Shown here in pieces: positions 45,830 to 57,711 of a stretch of 64,000 nt of DNA. The translations under genes and the position numbers were made by a program. The notes under the pieces are model-generated. The model had not been told where the DNA came from. It worked only from the letters and a program-made list of their open reading frames with translations, and made no database searches. Every line of letters starts with the position of its first letter. Position 1 is the first letter of the stretch. Source of the stretch: Dolomedes plantarius (Eukaryota > Arthropoda > Arachnida > Araneae > Dolomedidae); contig OU015499.1 of NCBI GenBank assembly GCA_907164885.2, positions 153,554,408 to 153,618,407 on the forward strand, written 5' to 3'.

Positions 45830-48150
45830 GCTCTACAAGCATGTGTGCATTACTTTTCAGCCTACCCTCGTACTATAGGCATTCTTATTCATTTGCCCTG
45901 GTAGAACATAAGGACGTGCATAGATTTGATATATTTCGGTTTGTAGGGATCTCCACATAATTACTGCCATTGGCCTGATCAAAAATGGATAAACAATATT
46001 TATATCGATTTCCCTTTATGTTAATTTTAGTTGTCCGTAATTCAAAATAATTTCATCATCAACTTTTAAGATTAATGCTCCGACAAACTTCACAAATAAA
46101 CATCTGATGAAAAATCTCGGTTAGAATCAAATTAAAAAGTTTATAAATCTACTAATAACATATATCAAATTATTATAGGAAATAACAAAGAATATGTGGC
46201 TAATAGGTTTATTTAGGCATATTTGTTTGGACTGTATTTTGTGAGCTGCAAATATTTTTCACCATGCTCACTCCAGATTTTGATTCGAATAAAGTGTATA
46301 TAATACATTAGAAATTACAAAAATATAAATTCTTCAGATATCTGTTCATTTTTTGTACTAAAAGTGCTTTAATGCGATTCTGAAAAATCTGAATTAAAAA
46401 GCATTTCAAACAGTTATCTGTGGATTTCTTGTAGTCTATGAGGTGTACGTCAGGTGCTTTTAATGCTTTATTTGTACATTTCAACGATCTTTTCCTATTG
46501 AAAATCTTTATTTTTCACAGTAAAAAAAAGCTTTTAAGTGGGAGTGCTGGGTGATTACTGCTAACTAAAGTGCAGTATAATTAATTTTTGAAAAAAAAAA
46601 TACAGTATTCTTTAATAATTCTATACTTAAAAAAATATTGGTATATTTGAATTTTCTTATATTCTTTATTTTTTGTCATCAATTCTTTAAAAATTTATTA
46701 ATAATTTTTGGGGGTGGGGTGGGAAGTATTTAAATTTAAATAAGCGTTTCAATCAAAGTTCAATTTTTCTAAATTTGTTTCCTGCATTTTTGAATTGCTG
46801 CAAAATTTTTCAAACAATTTTATATATCCTGATTTGGCCATGTCTTATGTGCAATTATTTTTTAAAACTTTATCTATTTTGCAGGATGGATATTGATGGT
46901 TACGTTAAGCATTTAAATTAAAGTTAATTCTTAAAAAATACTGTTTTAGGCATTTCTATGGAAAAAATTCCTCTGTTTCCTATTACATTACCAGTGGACA
47001 TAAGGCTAGAGACTTTAACAAAGTATATGACTAAAAACAAATACTAGAGGTTTATGACATTCTTTAAGATTAAGTGATTAGAACATAACATTTTTCCCAT
47101 TCTGATCTCAACGAGCTATGTAAGCACAAAAAGACTACTACATAATAAAGGTACTAGAAAGAAATATCCATGCAAAAAAAATGTACACTGGGACCAAAAA
47201 AAGTGGAACTTATATTATCTTTTAAACACTGTTCAAACTTGTCGATAATAATAAAATAGTTTAACTATAAATTTAGAAAACTTAAGAGTTAATACTACTT
47301 ACAAGACAATGTAATCTCATAACATTTTTCATTTTGTATATGAAGTCAAATGATTTCAAGACATCAACACAGAATGTAATTCTATGGGTCAGAACTCTAC
47401 AATATAGTTGAAGAACTACAGGAAATCAGATGAAAATTAAGCTATACCTATTATAACACTTGGTTAGAGAAAATCACACCTCTTCATACACAATGAGATC
47501 GAAAAGCAATCACCAATTTAAATAATTTTTCATGATAGAGTCTGAAGTATTTTATTCCTCAGTCACAAATGTTAGCTCCAAGAGAATCTGCAAAATTTCC
47601 ATACTATATTTAACAAAACAATGATTAAAGAAACACATTTACATAGTATAAAAAACAGTAATAATTACACAAATTAAATCTTTTAAAGGATAAGTAAATT
47701 TAAAACAAAATCTGCAGTCATAACATTCCTTACATGATGAAATTTAAACTGTTTAGTTCATAGACAAACATGTTATGGTATTTTAATAAACTACTTCCTA
47801 TAATCTATTTTTCCTTTTCAAATGAAGGATATTTCATACATTATATACATAAAAATAAATTTAAATCCTTAGAAGTAATACACTTGAAAAAAATAAGAAA
47901 AAGAAATTTTTCTCTGTTTTGTACACATAAGCTCAGGTGAGGATACTAGCAAAGCATGTCTTTATTTCGAGAAAAGTGACAAAAAGAAAATGATATTGCC
48001 TAACAAAAGAGTTATTGTTGCTTTCAAAATAAATTGTACAGCAAAATTCTTTTATATAAATCTCATTAGAATATCAAATATTTAGAGACTGGTATACAGC
48101 AGTTCACAATATTGGATTGTTGAACTTATACAAGAATGGAAAAAATTCAT
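45830..48150. other. AT-rich region, nothing recognised
   Basis: Long AT-rich stretch without open frames or repeats I can name. It could be 3' UTR or intron of a - strand locus. Confidence 0.4.
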
Positions 48151-48155
48151 AAAAC

Positions 48156-48650
48156 TTAAGATATCTGAGGTGCAAGATATGGATTAGGATCATTTGGAAC
48201 TATTAAAACATAGCCACCCACTTTGTGAAGTAGAGAGTTACAAACAATAACATTTGCAACTCGATTGGAGAGTACAAGAGACTGATTATTATCTGCCTTC
48301 ACTGGAAGTGAATTAATTAGAAGTTTAGCACAGGCCAGATTGATAACACGTGTCACAGGTGGAGATGGTTCTTATTTATAAATAACACTGCCTAGACACA
48401 TATCGAAACACTCATCATATATTTCATCATAGACCATCAGAGAGAAAGGAATTTTATTCAAATTTCAATAACTTTATCTACCAATTTCATGTTTTCTTTA
48501 AGAGATTTTGATAAAATTCAGGGCCACTTAAAGGTATCTCAACAAAATAATCACGTAAAAATAGATCAGGAGATATAAAAGTGGTAAAATGAGGTACAAG
48601 AAAATGCCACACAACACCATGAATATGCTAACACAAATTTGCACAAAGTT
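48156..48650 (-). pseudogene. Unidentified protein-coding relic
   Basis: I do not recognise the family. The last 72 codons are open (VTRVINLACAKLLINSLPVK, ANVIVCNSLLHKVGGYVLI, ending PYLAPQIS and TAA). Upstream in the same frame, after a TAA near 48368, comes MVYDEIYDECFDMCLGSVIY, and further up, after shifts, FISPDLFLRDYFVEIPLSG. The composition and continuity are those of a real globular protein. With stops at conserved-looking places it is most simply a pseudogene or processed copy. If AAATAAG at 48362-48368 is an acceptor, the last part could instead be a true terminal exon. Confidence 0.5.
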
Positions 48651-48759
48651 TTGAACACAATTGCATATATACCTATGAATAGAAATATCACATTCTGACC
48701 ATTTTAAATTGCAATGCCCAGGACATGTTAGATTTTTCAAGGAGGTACTACACATAATT

Positions 48760-49425
48760 CGGAATAATCTGATTTTCCGACAACTGATAACCTCTTTTTT
48801 TCTCTCCTCACCTTGGTTTTATATGTCTTGGAAGCTTCTGTCATCTATATTTATTCCTACAGAAGCAAAGCGAGAAATAATTATCACACATTAGTGAGAA
48901 GCAAGAGATTTAATAATCATAAAAATCCATAACACTTAGGGTGCTTTTCCTGTCCTCATATTTTCACTGCTATGTGTATAAAGCATCTTACATGCCTACA
49001 GTGTATAGCTTCTTTACAGAACAAAGTGCAGAATCTAAGGAAAGAATACCAAAGTTGGCATTTTTGAAAAAAAATCTCACTTCTACAAATAGTGTACTTA
49101 AGACGTATCTTTTAACAGACTTCTAGAATCAGAAATCATTGTATTCAGATTACAAAGAAATGTGGAGGCTAGGTCATTAAGTTTTTAACAGGTTAAAAAG
49201 GTATTGCTTATTCTAGTAGCAAGTTAAGAGCAATTAAAATCAGAAGCTGAAACAGAAGATCAACTACAGAGATTCTGTTAAGAACAGAGGCCAGCAAACT
49301 TTGAAAGTTTCTGAAAAACAACTTTAAATAGTTGAAGGCATGGTGCCAGTGATTTTAATCAAATAATTAAAATCACGATTTAAATAAAATTATTTTAATC
49401 AAAAAATTATTTCATGCATTTTTCT
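48760..49425. other. Spacer, nothing recognised
   Basis: AT-rich; no supported gene or named repeat. Confidence 0.4.
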
Positions 49426-49429
49426 TCAC

Positions 49430-50290
49430 AAGCACAACCGCCTCTTACAGACATTGGCTGCCTCAACCACGTGCTCTTTCCAGTATACAGCCATGTGCTT
49501 CTTCTATCTGTAATGACTCCTCTGCAATTTTTACTTTTCAAAGTTTGTAAGTCTTTTTCAATGTTATCTAACCATCTAGTTGGTGTTCTACCTCTAGCTC
49601 AGGATCCCTCAGATTTTTTAAATATCAAGATCTTAGTGGGATTATCTTCCGAGCTTCTCCAAACATGGCCATGCCATCTTAATCTATTTATACGGATGAC
49701 TTGTATTGTTTGTGGTTGCCTATAAAGCCTATTACAGTTCAAAATTACATCTAGTTCTCCAGCGTCCTTCATCCTGCACTGAGCCAAAGATAGCTCTGAG
49801 TATTTTTTTCATAAACATGTCCAGTGACTGCAGAGTATCTATGGTCAAGGTCCATGTTTCCCTTGCCTAAAGTAAGAGATAATATTAGTGTCTTATAAAT
49901 TCTTATTTTTAGTCTTGTGACTGATGATATTAGATCTCAATTGTCTTCTCAGCCCAAAGAACCTTTTATTAGCTATTTTGATTCTTTTATCAATTTCTGC
50001 TCTGTTTATTTTTGTAATTAATTCTAGTAAGAAGGTATTTAAATTCATCAACCTTTTCAAAGGTCTAACCATTAACGCACAAAGGGTTACTATCGTTCAC
50101 CATGGAGGGTGAGGACTCCATAAATTTAATCTTATCCTCATTGACAGTAAGGCACATATTTGTGGAAGAGGACTCGAGTGCTGAAAAAGCCTCCTTTACT
50201 GCCCTTTCTGACCTTCCAATAATATCTATATCATCTACAAATATTGCAGCGTTTATTTGCAAATATTTGCAGCGATTTCATGCATTACTT
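49430..50290 (-). pseudogene. Non-LTR retrotransposon RT C-terminal part, decayed
   Basis: Near 50222-50245 the frame reads IFVDDIDII, corresponding to the catalytic FADDID box of non-LTR reverse transcriptases, followed by EAFSALES, NEDKIKFM and FKYL. Further along come ETWTLT, SLDMF, KILRAIFGSVQDEGRWRTR, RINRLRWHGHVWRSSEDNP and RGRTPTRWLDN, the usual C-terminal tail. Stops and frameshifts are frequent. The 5' part is absent; the LTR element at 50323 was inserted just upstream of it. Confidence 0.85.
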
Positions 50291-50322
50291 TGAACATATT
50301 TGTAACAAATACCATACAAAGT

Positions 50323-50763
50323 TATAGAGAATCTATGCTCACTTCTACCCAGACTTGGGTGTATATAATTTGAAGTGGCACTCTATTTGAATTATATACA
50401 AACACAATTTATACATGAAACAATGTTTATTGGATTCATTGCACATATAATTGGCTTTTACAGCAATAAGCATGCGTACTACTTGTACGGAATGTAAATA
50501 CAGCTTTTAAGGACAATATATTTTTATACTCACGAACAGTAAGTCAAACCAGCAGTACTGCCACGTAAACTTCTGGCCCGTAAAGCACTAGCGCAGGATA
50601 ACACCTTTTCAACCTTAACAACAACTCCCTTTTCCTTTTTCATTAATGACGCTGCGTGGTATTTATACTAAGCGCGTATGCCAAAATTAGCATATCTGAA
50701 GCAGCTTCTTTAATTCACTCAAAAGTTCGATTCTTGTGAATCGAATCTTGTGTATACCTTACA
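50323..50763 (-). repeat. 3' LTR of the gag-only element
   Basis: Identical by eye to 53420-53860. Read on the - strand it is the downstream LTR. Confidence 0.93.
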
Positions 50764-50776
50764 CTGGCCTCCCTCG
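50764..50776 (-). promoter_or_regulatory. Polypurine tract
   Basis: CGAGGGAGGCCAG immediately precedes the 3' LTR on the - strand, the usual place of second-strand priming. Confidence 0.7.
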
Positions 50777-51289
50777 AAAAAAAAAATTAGGTAACTGAGG
50801 TCTGAACGGCTTCAGTTAACTAATTGAAAACGCGTGCTGGTCTGACTTTTTACATAATGGGTGGCAAAGCCAAAAAACCTTCCACACGTTGTGTGGGGGA
50901 AAAACGCCACTACCATTTTACAAAACTAACCCCGAAGGGTCCAGGTGACACCATTACATAGTGGATTTGCAGAGTTGCGGATACTGGGCTGGCCAACTGC
51001 GCCCTAAAATATCTATTTTAATTAAAAGTGACAACACAATTGCACAGCATGACATTTCTTGACTGTATCTGCTCTCCCCCAATTTATAATGTACATGTGT
51101 TATGATTTGCGAAGTTAGTATGTTAGTTGTTTGTTATCTGTAGTTAGTATGTATTTTTTTCCACTACATGTCCCCTTCAAAAATTTATAAAACAGTATAC
51201 CGTTTTTTTTCAGTGCCTCACCACTTCCCCTCAAAATGTTTACACAGTATATACACTGGGGAACTTCAAACCAATTTGGTTCGATTTTA

Positions 51290-53284
51290 TTAAAGGGTGG
51301 GAGTTAGAATAAGAAAGTTGATACAAGACTTGTTCCTCATGAATGCAGCAACTTCACTGCACCAGTTTGTCCAATCCGCTGAACCTCTCTTGATGGTCGC
51401 AGTCCTAGTAAAGGGGTTCGTTGACCGTGTGGGCATCCTTCGTGCAGCAGGTCGTTGGTCCTGAGGCGCTGGTCCGGCTTGACGATGGACAGGAGGTCTC
51501 TTGGGAGGAGGCCAACCTTGCTGGGCGGCTGATATCTTGCGTTCCCTGTACTTATGCAAAGGAGCTTTAAAATTGTCATTCTTCCTTTTTATAACCTTGT
51601 GTACCTTATCAGCGACGCATTCCTCCTTTGATGGAGTTTTTGTAGTGCACACTTTACCTTTCTTCGTACTTTTGCTTGTATCGGTATTAAATTTTAATGC
51701 AGATTCTATTTTTTCAACAACCTGACTCTGCTTTTCGTATTTGTGCTTATACGACTTCTTGTTTACCGCCTTAATTACTTCAGTATTAGCAGTTTTAATG
51801 CTGGAACCTGAAGGCGCTTTTTCACGTTTTTTATCCCCCTTAACTTTAGTTTTATCCTCTTTTGACGAAAAAGTCTCTTTGAAACTTGCGATATCAGAAT
51901 CGTTATCATTTAAATTCTTTAACACTGCTTCAGTTTTAGGAAGATTAAGCTTTTCGTACTCGTGCGTTTTATTGCAAACTTTCTCTATAACTTCCGAAGC
52001 ATCAGCTAAACTACCTACAGTATAACTCTGTGTCAACTTTTCATCCTGATTCTCAGTCTGGTTTTCATGTACTTTATTTAAAACCATATTATCAACCTGG
52101 CCTACACAATCCCCATTCGGCTGGAAACTTGAAATAATATCATCACCTAGCAAGTTCCTACTATCGTTTAAAGAATTTTTATTGTCGTCAACTAATAAGT
52201 ATTCACTAACTTCCGTAACGCATACTTCGTCATCTACTAAATTTCCTTCATTAACAGATGTGTGAATATCATCTAAAATATCAGGTATAGCATCAATAAT
52301 ATCAGGTATAGCATTAATAATATCAGGTATAGCATTAATAGAAGTGTCCGATGATTTATTTTCTAAACCACTAGCATTAGTATCGGCCCTATTTTCAGAA
52401 ATTTGTACTGGAATTACCTCATCATTCCAGCTAGACTCACTTTCTTTATAAGCCACAAAAATACCCTGACTTTCACTATTCTCAAAATAATGATTACTGC
52501 TCGGACAAAATAATACATTTGACCAAACAGTTTCAACAGGTTGAACCATATCATGTGAATCAACTTGCCAGTGCAAGTAAGGTGCTTCCCTATTATTTTC
52601 TTTAAGTGCACTAATTTCATTATAACGCCGTGCGCTTCTATTATTTTGCCTGCGGTACTGCTTACGCTGCTGGTTTGAAACTCGCGAAAAATTTTGGCGC
52701 GGCTGTATAAAACTTCTCGTACCTGAATGACGGTGAGGGGTAGCGAAGAAATGTCTATTGTCATATTTAGCTAAAGCTTGAAGGAGGGTAACCTTGCTTG
52801 TAATTGTTTGATTATCTAAAAAATCTTGAACACTTGGCTTCAAACGTTGGATAACTATTTTTAAGATTATCGCTTCCGTCAACTCTTCTAAATATTCCTC
52901 ACACTTGGAAATCTTTTCTGTAGCAAAATCTAATGCAGACTGACCTTCACGTTGCCTTAGCGAATAAATTTCCGCTTCAATTTCACTTTGATTAAAGGTC
53001 TTTGGAAAAACGCTAAGAAACTGTTGCTTGAATGACGAATAGTCAAAAATCAGATTACTGCTTTGCATACACGTGTACCACTGATATGCACTACCTCTTA
53101 AAGCGGCTAGAGCAATTTTAAGTTTATCCCCCTCTGGGGTGCATTGTTGCTGAAAGTAGTGCTCAATTTTCTTTAGGAATTGGCTTGAGGGGCCGCCATT
53201 GAAGGTGGCTTCGAATGGCGCAATTTGCTGAACCATAATTACCCGAGGAAAATTTCCAGCAGGATTTTGTTCTACAACACTCAT
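51290..53284 (-). CDS. Gag-like protein of the LTR element, intact
   Basis: 664 residues without a lesion, starting at the ATG at 53284 about 120 bp after the primer-binding site. Residues about 25-180 form a retrotransposon Gag capsid-like domain (FLKKIEHYFQQQC, YQWYTC, FKQQFLSVFP, REGQSALDFA, FLDNQTI). Residues 190-220 are basic and Gln/Arg-rich. The middle is acidic and Ser/Asn-rich with a 4-fold AIPDI-type repeat near residues 310-335. The C-terminal third is Lys-rich and then Pro/Arg-rich (PPPKRPPVHRQAGP). No CCHC knuckle, protease or RT is present. Probably assembles particles for packaging the element's RNA with enzymes from a related element. Confidence 0.82.
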   Translation of the reverse strand: MSVVEQNPAGNFPRVIMVQQIAPFEATFNGGPSSQFLKKIEHYFQQQCTPEGDKLKIALAALRGSAYQWYTCMQSSNLIFDYSSFKQQFLSVFPKTFNQSEIEAEIYSLRQREGQSALDFATEKISKCEEYLEELTEAIILKIVIQRLKPSVQDFLDNQTITSKVTLLQALAKYDNRHFFATPHRHSGTRSFIQPRQNFSRVSNQQRKQYRRQNNRSARRYNEISALKENNREAPYLHWQVDSHDMVQPVETVWSNVLFCPSSNHYFENSESQGIFVAYKESESSWNDEVIPVQISENRADTNASGLENKSSDTSINAIPDIINAIPDIIDAIPDILDDIHTSVNEGNLVDDEVCVTEVSEYLLVDDNKNSLNDSRNLLGDDIISSFQPNGDCVGQVDNMVLNKVHENQTENQDEKLTQSYTVGSLADASEVIEKVCNKTHEYEKLNLPKTEAVLKNLNDNDSDIASFKETFSSKEDKTKVKGDKKREKAPSGSSIKTANTEVIKAVNKKSYKHKYEKQSQVVEKIESALKFNTDTSKSTKKGKVCTTKTPSKEECVADKVHKVIKRKNDNFKAPLHKYRERKISAAQQGWPPPKRPPVHRQAGPAPQDQRPAARRMPTRSTNPFTRTATIKRGSADWTNWCSEVAAFMRNKSCINFLILTPTL

Positions 53285-53404
53285 TTTTTAAATAGTATAT
53301 AAGTACTTGCAACAATTTTATCAATATACGTACACAGTACACAGTTTTTAAGTTCAATTATGTTCTTCGTTACAAATTTAACGCTAACTACCAGGGTATA
53401 TATA

Positions 53405-53418
53405 TTTTTCGGGCGCCA
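53405..53418 (-). promoter_or_regulatory. tRNA primer-binding site
   Basis: TGGCGCCCGAAAAA on the - strand, one base after the LTR end. TGGCGCC complements the CCA end of a tRNA-Lys-type primer. Confidence 0.75.
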
Positions 53419-53419
53419 G

Positions 53420-53860
53420 TATAGAGAATCTATGCTCACTTCTACCCAGACTTGGGTGTATATAATTTGAAGTGGCACTCTATTTGAATTATATACAAAC
53501 ACAATTTATACATGAAACAATGTTTATTGGATTCATTGCACATATAATTGGCTTTTACAGCAATAAGCATGCGTACTACTTGTACGGAATGTAAATACAG
53601 CTTTTAAGGACAATATATTTTTATACTCACGAACAGTAAGTCAAACCAGCAGTACTGCCACGTAAACTTCTGGCCCGTAAAGCACTAGCGCAGGATAACA
53701 CCTTTTCAACCTTAACAACAACTCCCTTTTCCTTTTTCATTAATGACGCTGCGTGGTATTTATACTAAGCGCGTATGCCAAAATTAGCATATCTGAAGCA
53801 GCTTCTTTAATTCACTCAAAAGTTCGATTCTTGTGAATCGAATCTTGTGTATACCTTACA
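53420..53860 (-). repeat. 5' LTR of the gag-only element
   Basis: The upstream LTR on the - strand. It should carry the promoter; AAATACCACGCAGCGTC and a TATAAAT-like stretch lie in its first half. The primer-binding site follows at about 53405-53418. Confidence 0.93.
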
Positions 53861-56849
53861 AAGTTCATTCCAGATGGTTCCACAGAATAAACATTGAAAA
53901 CAAGCATCAGTAGTAGAAATTACCCTGACAGTTGTAAAAATGATTCAGAATTATGACCAAATGAAGTCTATAAAAGATGAAGATGTAGATAGCTACAAGC
54001 TGATTGAAGAAATAGAGGTATTAAAACCTACTGTTTCGGAAACCCTATAAAAAATCTACAATAGCTACAAATGACAGCTACTGGCTTTTCAAATGCATTT
54101 ATATCTTTAAGTATATTTTTAATACATGTAACTGTAGCATTGGGGAAAAGAAGCTTTTCTACATAAAAATTACTTAAAACATACCTGAGGTCAACCATAT
54201 CAAAGAGACACAAACGCCATGCAATAATGCCTATAGAACAAGTAGAAAAAAGGAAATTAAAATTTCATCAATTTACAAAATTTCAAATTTTAAATATTAA
54301 CATCTAGAATTAACACAAAATCTATAAAAAATCTTATTTATCACATTTCAGCCAAATATTTTCAAGCAGTTTTGATAAAATAACTTCAGAATGTTTATCC
54401 ATACTTCCCTCATGCAAAATGAAAACTTACCAACCTATATTGTCATGTTTTGGGAAAAGTTATCTTTTACATAAATGTTTTCTTTTCATTACATATTTTT
54501 TTACCCTTGGGGGAGAGGGAAGGGGGGGGGATTAAACAAGACAATTAAAATGTAGTTCTAAACTGAAGCAAGTATAATTTTTACAATATTTTTTTTAAAT
54601 TCATAACAAGGCTGTCATAAATATCAATTCATACAGCTTTTGAAAGTCTTGAAATGTTTCTAATGAAGAAATATTTAGAATGCAAGGTGCAGAAAAAATT
54701 AAACATTTGTATATATAAAATATATTACTAATTATGTACAGTTCTGAAGTCTTAAATAATTTATTTCTGCTTTAATAAGAATTTAAATTTAAATATCAAG
54801 TATTACTTTATAATCATCATCTTTGAAATATATTGATTTAAAACTTTAAACAAGCATATTATAATGTATGATGTACCAAAAATGATAAATATTTAGGCAT
54901 ATTGCATTTAATACTGTTGCTGTTATCTTTGTCGCAATGAAAGATGAGCATGAATGTTATTTATTAAATGTTGTCATCAAAAATTTTAACACTAAATGAA
55001 GAAAGAAAGAAATAACATAAAAAAATTATTTCAAATACAATGTAAATAAAAAAAGTTCTCATGAAATTAACAGTGTATATCTATTTCATTGTAATTTTTA
55101 AATATTTAATGCACATAACGATGGTTTGTTAACTTCGATAAGCTTTAGCTATTTTAAGAATCTTAACATATCCTAAGCATAGAATCAAATAAAATTAAAA
55201 AAAAAACCAAACATAATTCACCAAATGCTATTATCACCATTTTTTTATTTTCATTCTTCTATATATGTTGCAATTATCTTACTACACACATTTAAATTTT
55301 ATGTACTTTATTAATTTTTTTATATTTTTTTAGACTTTAAATTGAAGTATTTACAAGTTTAGGCTAAGATTCCTTATTGACCCGATTTCTCGCCAATCCT
55401 TGTGGCGCAGTTCGTTCCCTGGGCTTGGAAAACTCGCCTTGACGAACTACGTCACAAGGGTTGCTGTAATACTAAGCTAGCCGGTTCAGGAGGTCAAAAG
55501 TTAGTTCAAATTTTTTTCTGCTCTGGTTAGCTGCTTGACCGACGGATTCTTCATTGGATTAACACGTGGATGGTGACTATATGATTTTCTAACTTCATTT
55601 TTAGAGTTTTTATCCTTTATTTAAGCTAAATATACTTATACATAGCTTATTTATACATATATAAATAGTTTACTATATTAATATATAATATATTTACATT
55701 AAATTTTCAAATAAATTGTAGTGATTAAGTTTGTCAATTAGATATAATTTTAGAATTATTTTTACTTTGTAAAAAACTCTTAATTTTTTATAGCTTTATT
55801 AAATTAAACTAAATAGTTATGTTGCCCATTAGCAGTATTGTTTCTAAATATCAGGCTGCATTAGTTAGACTATCCAAGTCGGATTGCAAAATTGGTGGTA
55901 AGCATGCGTTCGGCTCGGACGGTATCCCCAATAGGTTATTTATAGTTGATATTTCTAGAAATAGTCTTGTTTTTCACCGATTTCTAAGGGAATGTTCTCT
56001 TTTGGTGAGTAGTTTTAAGTGCCCTAAGTGGAAAATTTTCTACAAGCTATCGTATGTCATATTTTTAAACAATTTAAATTTTGACCTACTTTTTGAAACC
56101 TATTTACACATTTAGACACTTTCCTAATATTTGGGCTGTTTTAATTATTTATTGCAGATAAATGCTGCATTCAATATTTAAAAAAATGTATTTTAATGTT
56201 CTTTATTAGCTACTTATTGATGAATTTCATACAAAGTATTGGTTGTCAGGCTTAAAGTTTTGAAACTGTAGGAAATAGTTATTTCTTAAATTTATCATTA
56301 GGAGAACTCCACCTAGTGGAATTCGACAACTTTTGTCGGTATGGCACTGGACATGGAATTACTCCCAATGTATTTTATCTTTTACCGCAATTTTTGTTCT
56401 TCAAGCATCTAGATCAATCTTCTTTCATTTAATGTTGATCCATTGTAAATGCTGCGAAATTGTTGCGAAGGGCACACTATTTTCTTTTAATTACAAAGAT
56501 CATAGAGAATTCCATTCAACAAATAACATAAACTACGCGCTTCAGACTTAAGCAATATCGTTGCCACTGAGGAGTATAAATATAACGAGCGTCTGTTTGG
56601 CATAGCTGCTCATAGTAATGCGCATGCTCACGAACCCCGGCATGCTTCTGAAGAATGTCGTGTAATCGGTGGTTTGTAATATTTGGCGTTTTCCCGCCAT
56701 TTCTCTTTTCATGTATCAATTCGGAGGGTCTCTATTTCTTTAAATTATTTCGAGGTTCTTTTAAGGGTTACCAAGCTAGAGGTGTATCATCGACCTTGAC
56801 AATCAGTCAATATCGCTAGAAAACCTCCGTGATCTTTTACGCATTTATT
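53861..56849. other. AT-rich region with a dispersed fragment
   Basis: Holds the fragment at 53925-54040, a G-rich run near 54522, and an imperfect hairpin at 55398-55464 (CTTGTGGCGCAGTTCGT). The open frame at 55819-56115 has no signature. Confidence 0.45.
53925..54040 (+). repeat. Dispersed fragment, copy 2 (cf. 12220-12350)
   Basis: Shares GATTCAGAATTATGACCAAA and the following GATTGAAGAAATAGAGGTAT with the intronic copy, in the same orientation. Confidence 0.5.
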
Positions 56850-57411
56850 TCTTCGTTTGTTTAAAATACGCGGTCGAAGTGTGACGTCACGTCCGCCATT
56901 CGGCACCTCCGCAATGGCGGCCCATATTATTCTCCCATAGGACAGATAAACAACTATTTATATCTCTTAAACTAACGAATATTATCTCCCTGCACGTCCT
57001 GAAATCGATTAAGGAGCAAAAAATACCCTACCTCAAAAATTGAGGACTGTGATTTCGTGCAAGAATAAGAGCAGATGGTGCTTTTAAATTCCATTCCTCT
57101 AAGCCTATCCCTGTCAAAGTTAGGCTTAGAGAAAGTGATACTCTTGAAATTTTTTATTTAATGTTTGTGAATAGTTTTGTATGTTATTTCTGTCTATGTG
57201 GATATTCTAACATAATCTAAGATGAATTGGTAAGTAGCTTTTATTCCCAGTAACACTGATTTATCTCTAGTGCCATTGTGTTTACAACAATTTGAATGTG
57301 TCGCTGATGGTAACGATATTAAAATGTCACTTTCGATAAAAATTGTAACTGTAAAACTACGTATGTACCATATTGTTCATTCGATTTTCTCAAATATTTG
57401 TATGGTAACAT

Positions 57412-57657
57412 TCAACGTACCTTTGCAATAGTCGAAGATGTCCGTTTTTTCCTTGGATACTTGTTTGGAATTTTTGTCCCACTTGAGGCTCCAATTTGAC
57501 GTTTTTTTCCTTTCTTGTTGACGATATTACCTACCGACGCTTTAGATATCACAAAACCATGACTCTCACATCGTTTTTGGATAACGGAGTATGCATATTT
57601 CTCTTCGGAAAGAGCATAAATGTAGCCTTCGAACCACTGCTTTATTAAAAACGCCAT
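57412..57657 (-). pseudogene. HTH N-terminus of a transposase
   Basis: From the Met at 57657: MAFLIKQWFEGYIYALSEEK, then SVIQKRCESHGFVISKASVG and NIVNKKGKKRQ, a helix-turn-helix pattern seen at the start of Tc1/IS630-type transposases, followed by a basic linker. The frame ends at GTACGT, which could be a splice donor, exactly where the left inverted arm begins. No catalytic domain follows. Confidence 0.55.
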
Positions 57658-57711
57658 TTTGAATAAAAACAAAACTTTCAAGCAGACGATAATTTTTACT
57701 TTTAAAAACAT

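Larger units (their letters stand above)
50323..53860 (-). mobile_element. Complete gag-only LTR retrotransposon with identical LTRs
   Basis: Two 441-bp LTRs (50323-50763, 53420-53860) show no difference by eye. Flanks share AAGT (50319-50322 and 53861-53864), a 4-bp target duplication. On the - strand the LTR begins TGTAAGGTATAC. TGGCGCCCGAAAAA next to the 5' LTR is a tRNA-Lys-type primer-binding site, and GAGGGAGGCCAG just before the 3' LTR is the polypurine tract. Only a gag-like ORF lies inside, so it needs pol in trans. The gypsy superfamily is inferred from the primer site and target size. Confidence 0.92.

Noticed and set aside
51501..52025. + strand frames in the Gag region
   Set aside because: Antisense shadows of the intact 664-codon Gag frame.
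55819..56115. 98-codon + strand frame as a gene
   Set aside because: No recognised motif, no splice context, and flanked by AT-rich sequence; could be chance.
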